Of a stretch of 28,745 nt of DNA, positions 24,318-28,745 are shown one piece after another. Origin of the DNA: an uncultured Collinsella sp. (GTDB lineage Bacteria; Actinomycetota; Coriobacteriia; Coriobacteriales; Coriobacteriaceae); assembly GCA_900544755.1 (NCBI GenBank), contig UQWQ01000017.1, positions 1 through 28,745 on the forward strand, given 5' to 3'. Under the pieces are notes generated by a model. The model made no database searches. It was not told the origin of the DNA and was given only the letters and a program-made list of their open reading frames with translations. How positions within the stretch are numbered: position 1 is the stretch's first letter; the number at the start of each line of letters is the position of its first letter. Position numbers and translations under genes: made by a program.

Positions 24318-24345
24318 TTCTAGAACAAACATGAGCGATTTTGAA
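24317..24345 (-). promoter_or_regulatory. Promoter of the DUF4867 gene
   Basis: On the minus strand TTCAAA (24340-24345) and TAGAAT (24317-24322) are 17 bases apart. Transcription would start near 24310, inside the palindrome at 24292-24317. Confidence 0.6.
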
Positions 24346-24365
24346 CGCTCGTCCCGACCACTCAA

Positions 24366-24398
24366 CAAAAAGGCGCCCCCGCATAAGCGAAGGCGCCC
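24366..24398 (-). terminator. Rho-independent terminator of luxS
   Basis: GGCGCC (24392-24397) pairs with GGCGCC (24372-24377), with an inner CGC/GCG pairing. On the minus strand TTTTTG follows. It lies about 30 bases after the luxS stop. Confidence 0.75.
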
Positions 24399-24426
24399 AA
24401 TGCGCGCGCTTTGGGCGATAAAGCCC

Positions 24427-24915
24427 TTACGCCTGCTGATAATGCAGGTGCTTCTCATCGATATCGGCCAGGTCGCGGTCGAGATAGCGACGCGCGAGCC
24501 AGTTTGCCATGGGGAGGTTCTGATCCAGGTAGTTGCCGCACTCCTCGGGAGCGGCACCGGGGACATCGCCCTCAAAGCCCGCGACAAACTCAAACAGCTC
24601 GCGCACGAGCGGCAGGATCTCCTCGCTCGTCACTTCGCCAAATACGACGAGGTAAAAGCCCGTGCGGCAGCCCATGGGGCCAAAGTAGACAATGCGGCTC
24701 GACCACTCGGCATGGTTGCGAAGGAACGTCGCGCCCAGGTGCTCGATGGTGTGGCACTCGGCCGTGTTCATGACCGGCTCCTTGTTGGGCGTGGTCAGGC
24801 GCAGGTCAAAGGTGGTGACGGCGGCGCCGGTCGCCGGATCGCGGTCGATGCGGCTCATATACACGCCGGGCTCGAGCAGCAGATGGTCAACGGAAAAACT
24901 CGCGATGCGCTCCAT
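24427..24915 (-). CDS. luxS: LuxS, S-ribosylhomocysteine lyase
   Basis: LuxS cleaves S-ribosylhomocysteine to homocysteine and the autoinducer-2 precursor DPD, recycling methyl-cycle waste. The 162 residues are the usual length. Metal ligands H55 and H59 with general base E58 are in the HTIEH motif, C126 is in APEECGNYL, and the catalytic C83 is in GPMGCRTGFY. GAGAGG about eight bases before ATG 24915 fits. It has its own terminator. No mtnN/pfs or metK gene is in view. A possible promoter with an extended -10 lies upstream (24980-25009). No SAM or SAH riboswitch is recognisable in the leader. Confidence 0.97.
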   Translation of the reverse strand: MERIASFSVDHLLLEPGVYMSRIDRDPATGAAVTTFDLRLTTPNKEPVMNTAECHTIEHLGATFLRNHAEWSSRIVYFGPMGCRTGFYLVVFGEVTSEEILPLVRELFEFVAGFEGDVPGAAPEECGNYLDQNLPMANWLARRYLDRDLADIDEKHLHYQQA

Positions 24916-24941
24916 GGCAGATCCTCTCGGTAGTCAATTTA

Positions 24942-25009
24942 GGACGGGGCTCTTTTAGCTGGTTCGAATGATCGCACCAATCATACCAGTCAAAAAAGCC
25001 CCATCCCAA
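24942..25009 (-). promoter_or_regulatory. Long imperfect hairpin and possible luxS promoter
   Basis: Arms at 24942-24951 and 24997-25006 (GGACGGGGCT type, one wobble) enclose CTGGT/ACCAG and ATGAT/ATCAT pairings. On the minus strand a TTGGGA box (25004-25009) and an extended -10 TGGTATGAT (24980-24988) are 18 bases apart, within the hairpin. It might double as the end of the kinase transcript. Confidence 0.4.
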
Positions 25010-25050
25010 ATGAGCTGCCCGGGAATAGCCTGCGGGCGCCGCGCAGCCGC

Positions 25051-26541
25051 CTAGGCAGTGTAGGCGATGGTCGCGTCGACAGCATGGCGCCAGCCGGCGA
25101 TCTTTTTGGCTCGTTCGTCGGCGGACATGGCAGGCTCCACGATGCCGCGAGCGCCGTAGACGTCAACGACGTCGCGCGTGTACATGCCCAGCGCAATGCC
25201 GCAGGCCCAGGCCGCACCCAGACCGCTCATCTCGTCGTTGCTCGCGATGCGGATGGGCGAGCCAACCAAGTCGCTCTCAAACTGCATCAGGTACGCGTCG
25301 CGCGTGGGGCCGCCGTCAACACGAAGCTCGGCCAGTGCCGCGCCCGAATCCTCGACCATCGCATCAATCACGTCAAAGATTTGATAGGCGATCGACTCGT
25401 CGGCGGCCTTTACGAACTCCGCACGGCCCGTGGTGCGCGTCATGCCAAAGACGCAGGCCTCGGCGTCACTCGCCCAGTGCGGCGCGCCCAGGCCGGTAAA
25501 CGCCGGCACAAAGTAGACGCGACTCGCCGGATTGGCGGCGTAGCACAGGTCGGTAACTTCCTCGGGGTTATTGATGAGCTCAAGATCGTCGCGCAGCCAC
25601 GTCTTGACGGCGCCGGCGTAGCTCACGTTGCCCTCGAGAACATACTCGGTCACACCGTCCATACGCCACGCAAGCGAGCTCGAAAGCCCGTGCGAGCTGG
25701 CAACGAACTCGTCGCCGACGTTCATCATGACCGAGCTGCCGGTGCCATAGGTCGCCTTGGCCATGCCGCGGCTATGGCAGCCCTGGGCAAACAAGGCGGC
25801 ATGGCTGTCGCCGAGTACGCCGTGAATGGGCACGGGCGCCGGCAAAAAGCCGCCCAGGTCCGTCATGCCGAACAGGCCATCGGAATCGGTCACCTGCGGC
25901 AGGCAGGCTGCATCGACGCCAAAGGCCTCGCACACCGGCTCGCTCCAGCAGCCACGGCGCAGGTCAAAAAGCTGCGTGCGGCTGGCATTGGACCAGTCGC
26001 AGCGAAACTCCGCGCCGCCCGTGAGCGTCCAGACCACCCAGGCATCGATGGTGCCCAGGCACAGCTCGCCCGCCGCCGCGGCCTCGGCAGCCGTGGGAAC
26101 GTTCGCGAGAATCCAGGCCATCTTGCCCGCCGGATAGTAGGGCGAGAGCACCAGACCCGTCGTGTGACGCACCATCTCGGCCACGCCTTCGCGCGCAGCC
26201 AGCTCGTCGCACAGCTCGCGGGCGCGGGCGCACTGCCACACCACGGCATCGCACAGCGGCTCGCCCGTCGTGCGGCTCCAGGCAACGGTGGTCTCGCGCT
26301 GGTTGGAAATGCCAACGCCGGCGATGTCTGCCGGATCGACCCCGGTCTCCTCCACCACGGTGCGTGCCACAGCCAGCACGTTGGCGGCGATCTCGGCCGG
26401 GTCATGGCTCACCCAGCCGGCCTCGTTGACAATCTGGCGATGTGAGCGGTCGGCGCGATGGATCAGATGGCCGCCCTCGTCCACCAGCAGCGCCTTAGTA
26501 CCCTGTGTGGACTGATCGATTCCGATGATGTATTTGCTCAT
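25051..26541 (-). CDS. FGGY-family carbohydrate kinase, glycerol-kinase-like
   Basis: The 496-residue length is typical of FGGY kinases, which phosphorylate polyols or sugars with ATP in the cytosol. IIGIDQSTQGTKALLVDEGG is the N-terminal phosphate loop region; classic glycerol kinase has DQGTTSSR here. GISNQRETTVAW, AVVWQCAR, TGLVLSPYYPAGKMAWIL and GVLGDSHAALFAQG occupy the positions that bind substrate in glycerol kinase, where DPYFSGTK and GDQQAAL are usual. TYGTGSSVMMN and FVPAFTGLGAPHW are in the second domain. The differences make the substrate uncertain; another polyol or a ketose is possible. It lies downstream of the transketolase genes on the same strand, with a 142-base gap that contains a terminator-like hairpin. 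Confidence 0.85.
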   Translation of the reverse strand: MSKYIIGIDQSTQGTKALLVDEGGHLIHRADRSHRQIVNEAGWVSHDPAEIAANVLAVARTVVEETGVDPADIAGVGISNQRETTVAWSRTTGEPLCDAVVWQCARARELCDELAAREGVAEMVRHTTGLVLSPYYPAGKMAWILANVPTAAEAAAAGELCLGTIDAWVVWTLTGGAEFRCDWSNASRTQLFDLRRGCWSEPVCEAFGVDAACLPQVTDSDGLFGMTDLGGFLPAPVPIHGVLGDSHAALFAQGCHSRGMAKATYGTGSSVMMNVGDEFVASSHGLSSSLAWRMDGVTEYVLEGNVSYAGAVKTWLRDDLELINNPEEVTDLCYAANPASRVYFVPAFTGLGAPHWASDAEACVFGMTRTTGRAEFVKAADESIAYQIFDVIDAMVEDSGAALAELRVDGGPTRDAYLMQFESDLVGSPIRIASNDEMSGLGAAWACGIALGMYTRDVVDVYGARGIVEPAMSADERAKKIAGWRHAVDATIAYTA

Positions 26542-26653
26542 GTACTCTCCTGTCTCCCCCGTCGATTCAAAACTAAAACCCGACGGACAAGGAGCGAGTG
26601 GCCGACCGGCTCATGAGAGCGCAGCCGGCCTGCTCAGAATTCAACCTAAAAGG

Positions 26654-26684
26654 ATTGGTGCAAACCTGTCCCCGATGCACCAAT
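26654..26684 (-). terminator. Hairpin at the end of the transketolase genes
   Basis: ATTGGTGCA (26654-26662) and its complement (26676-26684) form a 9-bp perfect stem around a 13-base loop that reads TCGGGGACAGGTT on the minus strand. CCTTTTAG follows. Its upper arm touches the stop codon. It may be both a terminator and a member of the GGGGAC repeat family. Confidence 0.6.
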
Positions 26685-27625
26685 TACTCTGCGGGAAGGA
26701 ACTCGACGACCGTCTTGGCGATTCCCTCGCCCGTCAGGCCGTAGTGCGCGAAGACCTCGGGGCTCGTGCCGGTGATGACCGGCGCATCGGGCAGGGAGAG
26801 GCACTTGACCGGACGCGGGCAGTGCTCGCCCACGACCTGCGCGACCATGGAACCCAGGCCACCGAAGGGGCTGTGCTCCTCGACGGTCACGACGGCGCGC
26901 GTGGCACCGGCGGCCTCGATCACGGCCTCGGCGTCGAGCGGCTTGACGCAGTACATATCGAGCACCGTCGCCGAGATGCCCTGCTCGACCAGCAGATCGG
27001 CGGCGTCCACGGCATGGCGGACCATCTCGCCGGTGGCGACGATCGTCACATCGGTGCCGCGACGCACCCAGGTGGCGCGGTCCATCTGGAACGGGCACTC
27101 GTCCTCGGTGTACACGTCCTCCACCGGGTTGCGGCCCACACGGATGTAGGCCGGCTTGTTGTCGGCGACCAGGGCACGCACGAGCTCGGCGGTCTGGAAG
27201 CGATCGCTCGGCAGATACACGCGCATGTTGGGAATCGCGCTCATGGCAGCGATATCCTGCGCGGAGTGATGGCTCATGCCCAAGGCGCCGTAGGAGACGC
27301 CGCCCGAGATGCCGATGAGCTTGACGTTGGTGTTGGAGTACGAGACATCGACCTTGCACTGCTCATACGAGCGCGTGGTCACAAAGGACGCCGGCGAGGC
27401 GGCCCAGGCCTTCTTGCCGCACGAAGCCATGCCGGCTGCGATGCTCACCAGGTCCTGCTCGGCAATGCCGACCTCGACGGACTGCTGGGGGTACTGATCG
27501 AAGAACGGCGTGAGCGATGCGGAGCCGCGGGAGTCGGAGCACAGGACGACGATGTCCTTATCGGTCTCGGCGGCCTCGAGCAGCGTGTCGCAGATAACCT
27601 TGCGGTTGGCGATCTTGTTAGCCAT
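26684..27625 (-). CDS. Transketolase, C-terminal subunit
   Basis: Transketolase moves two-carbon ketol units between sugar phosphates; in this two-gene form the C-terminal part carries the pyrimidine-binding and C-terminal domains. The 313 residues include VEVGIAEQDLVSIAAGMA with the Glu that activates thiamine diphosphate, GGVSYGALGMSHHSAQDIA and SDRFQTAELVR. The third domain has VTIVATGEMVRHAVDAADLL. ATG 27625 has AAGGAGG six bases upstream and overlaps the N-subunit stop by eight bases, so the two are coupled. An in-frame ATG further up lies inside the other gene and is less likely. Codons here are GCC- and ATC-rich like the rest of the chromosome. Confidence 0.93.
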   Translation of the reverse strand: MANKIANRKVICDTLLEAAETDKDIVVLCSDSRGSASLTPFFDQYPQQSVEVGIAEQDLVSIAAGMASCGKKAWAASPASFVTTRSYEQCKVDVSYSNTNVKLIGISGGVSYGALGMSHHSAQDIAAMSAIPNMRVYLPSDRFQTAELVRALVADNKPAYIRVGRNPVEDVYTEDECPFQMDRATWVRRGTDVTIVATGEMVRHAVDAADLLVEQGISATVLDMYCVKPLDAEAVIEAAGATRAVVTVEEHSPFGGLGSMVAQVVGEHCPRPVKCLSLPDAPVITGTSPEVFAHYGLTGEGIAKTVVEFLPAE

Positions 27626-28451
27626 TGATGGCCTCCTTATGGGCAGCGAAATCGGCGATGATCTGGGCATATTCCTCATCGTTGGGCAAGTGATGATGCC
27701 AGGCGGCCTTGTCCTCCATAACCGGCGAGCCGTAGCCCTTCACCGTGTTGAGGATGATGACCGTGGGCTTGCCCTTGGTCTCGGCGGCCAACGTCAGCGC
27801 GGCATCGATGGCTTGGACGTCGTTGCCCGGAATGGAGAGCACGTTCCAGCCGAAGGCGCGCCACTTCTCGTCCCAGTGGACATACCCCATGGTGTCATCC
27901 ACCCGGGAGGACTTTTGCAGGCTGTTGCAGTCCAGAATCACGATCAGGTTATCCAGAGAGAGTGCCGCCGCGGACATTGCGGCCTCCCAAATGCTGCCCT
28001 CCTGACTTTCGCCGTCACCGATCAGCACATAGGTCTTTGCCCCTGTCCGGTCGAGCTTTTGCGCCAGCGCCATGCCGACGCCCGCGGACAATCCGTGCCC
28101 CAGAGAGCCGGTAGACGCCTCAATGCCCGCAATGTCCCGGGTGTTTGGCTCGCCGCCAATGTGGCAGTTCGGCTTCAGATAGGTGAACAGCTCCGCCTCC
28201 GTCAGATACCCCGCCTCGCAGAGCACCGCGTACAGCGCCAGCGCGCCGTGGCCCTTACTGAGCACAAAGCGGTCACGGTCCGGCTTCGCCGGATCATGGG
28301 GGTCGTGGTTCATAACGCCCCTGAGGTACAGGGCGTACAGGATCTCCACCGCGGAAAAGCTGGAGGCGAGGTGCGCCATTCCGCCGGAGTACGCCGTAAG
28401 GAAGATCCGTCTGCGCAGCTTGGCTGCCGTCTCTATGGTTTGCAGATCCAT
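27618..28451 (-). CDS. Transketolase, N-terminal subunit (mosaic codon usage)
   Basis: This 277-residue part binds the diphosphate of thiamine diphosphate through GDGESQEGSIWEAAMSAAAL, with the closing Asn in LDCNSLQ. It starts MDLQTIETAAKLRRRIF, with FVLSKGHGALALYAVL and GSLGHGLSAGVGMA as further signatures. AAGGAGG lies nine bases before ATG 28451. The codons change within the gene: from the start to about 27880 alanine is GCG 16, GCC 4, GCA 4, but in the remaining 3' part it is GCC 11, GCG 1, GCT 1. This suggests in-frame recombination. The preceding FkbH-like gene ends 13 bases upstream, so they form one transcription unit. Confidence 0.93.
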   Translation of the reverse strand: MDLQTIETAAKLRRRIFLTAYSGGMAHLASSFSAVEILYALYLRGVMNHDPHDPAKPDRDRFVLSKGHGALALYAVLCEAGYLTEAELFTYLKPNCHIGGEPNTRDIAGIEASTGSLGHGLSAGVGMALAQKLDRTGAKTYVLIGDGESQEGSIWEAAMSAAALSLDNLIVILDCNSLQKSSRVDDTMGYVHWDEKWRAFGWNVLSIPGNDVQAIDAALTLAAETKGKPTVIILNTVKGYGSPVMEDKAAWHHHLPNDEEYAQIIADFAAHKEAING

Positions 28452-28464
28452 TTGTGTGCCCTCC

Positions 28465-28745
28465 TTAGGTATTGACCTCGATCACATTCTGCTTTTTCTC
28501 ATAGTCATCACGGATCGGGAACTCCCATACCGTATTCCCTGCCTCGTCCTCACTGACCTTTGAAAAGCCTTGCAGGGCGTAAAACTCCTTGACCATGGCG
28601 TTTTTGGCAGTGGGATAATAGTATCCCACCAGCTTTTTAATGCCCAGAGCGCGCGCCCTGTCCACGAGGGCGTCCATCATGGCGAATTCCATATTGCGCT
28701 TGAGCACGCGGCAGCTCATGAGCCAAAGCTCCATGTGCAGCTCGT
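28465..28745 (-). CDS. FkbH-like protein, C-terminal fragment (5' truncated)
   Basis: The frame is open to the end of the window. The visible 93 or so residues contain LHMELWLMSCRVLKRNMEFA, RARALGIKKLVGYYYPTAKN and MVKEFYALQGFSKV, the GNAT-like C-terminal pattern of HAD-IIIC/FkbH proteins. Full FkbH proteins load a glyceryl unit from 1,3-bisphosphoglycerate onto an acyl carrier protein; the phosphatase-like N-terminal part is off the window. The internal ATG at 28734 is not the start, because the conserved pattern continues upstream. Codon choice is unlike most of the window (GGA, GGG, AGG, ATT, AAA). With the transketolase genes it may belong to a polysaccharide or specialised-metabolite cluster. 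Confidence 0.75.
   Translation of the reverse strand, partial: ELHMELWLMSCRVLKRNMEFAMMDALVDRARALGIKKLVGYYYPTAKNAMVKEFYALQGFSKVSEDEAGNTVWEFPIRDDYEKKQNVIEVNT

Noticed and set aside
24916..25010. SAM or SAH riboswitch ahead of luxS
   Set aside because: The long hairpin does not show the conserved cores of those classes; it fits an ordinary promoter region with an inverted repeat.

Overview
The window is 28.7 kb of GC-rich bacterial chromosome. Gene content, strong AGGAG-type ribosome sites, GCC/ATC-rich codon use and intergenic GGGGAC repeats suggest a gut Coriobacteriia member, most likely Collinsella. This assignment is an inference; no marker gene fixes it.

Layout. (1) 1-1117: the 3' part of coaBC, then tRNA-Pro(GGG) with its own promoter and terminator. 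(2) 1118-6330: an accessory block much richer in GC than its flanks. It holds a sensor kinase gene, a response-regulator gene that has lost its receiver domain, a complete IS21-family element (3462-5717) with istA and istB, and the C-terminal remnant of an IS110-family transposase. The IS21 copy has no target duplication and joins two unrelated sequences, so it marks a deletion or rearrangement. (3) 6335-12703: a putative carbohydrate locus with two arms. The minus-strand arm is a beta-glucoside-type PTS EIIBC and a DUF4038/GH140-like glycosidase. The plus-strand arm is a cytoplasmic esterase and a DUF1593 nucleoside-hydrolase-like protein. The 490-base divergent region carries several short AAAC/GTTT palindromes that look like repressor sites. 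(4) 13036-17333: a plus-strand cluster of two zinc-ribbon proteins, an SPFH protein with zinc ribbons (YdjI-like) and a lipoprotein, probably an envelope-stress module. (5) 17525-21524: a minus-strand operon of a 7TM kinase-like protein lacking recognisable catalytic boxes, a NarX/DesK-type kinase and a LuxR-type regulator. (6) 21866-24915: a GH1 6-phospho-beta-glucosidase, a DUF4867 protein and luxS, each with its own signals. (7) 25051-28745: an FGGY sugar kinase, a two-gene transketolase and the end of an FkbH-like gene.

Intergenic DNA is unusually rich in long hairpins. A 114-bp element occurs twice (12747-12860 and 21645-21758) with 11 differences, all transitions. Several hairpins share a GGGGAC core between different palindromic arms, as mobile REP-type sequences might. 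The transketolase N-subunit gene changes codon style sharply part-way along, suggesting an in-frame recombination joint with foreign DNA that continues into the FkbH-like gene.

The best candidates for something undescribed are the GGGGAC hairpin family, the PTS/GH140-like/esterase/DUF1593 locus and the zinc-ribbon/SPFH module without a visible PspA.
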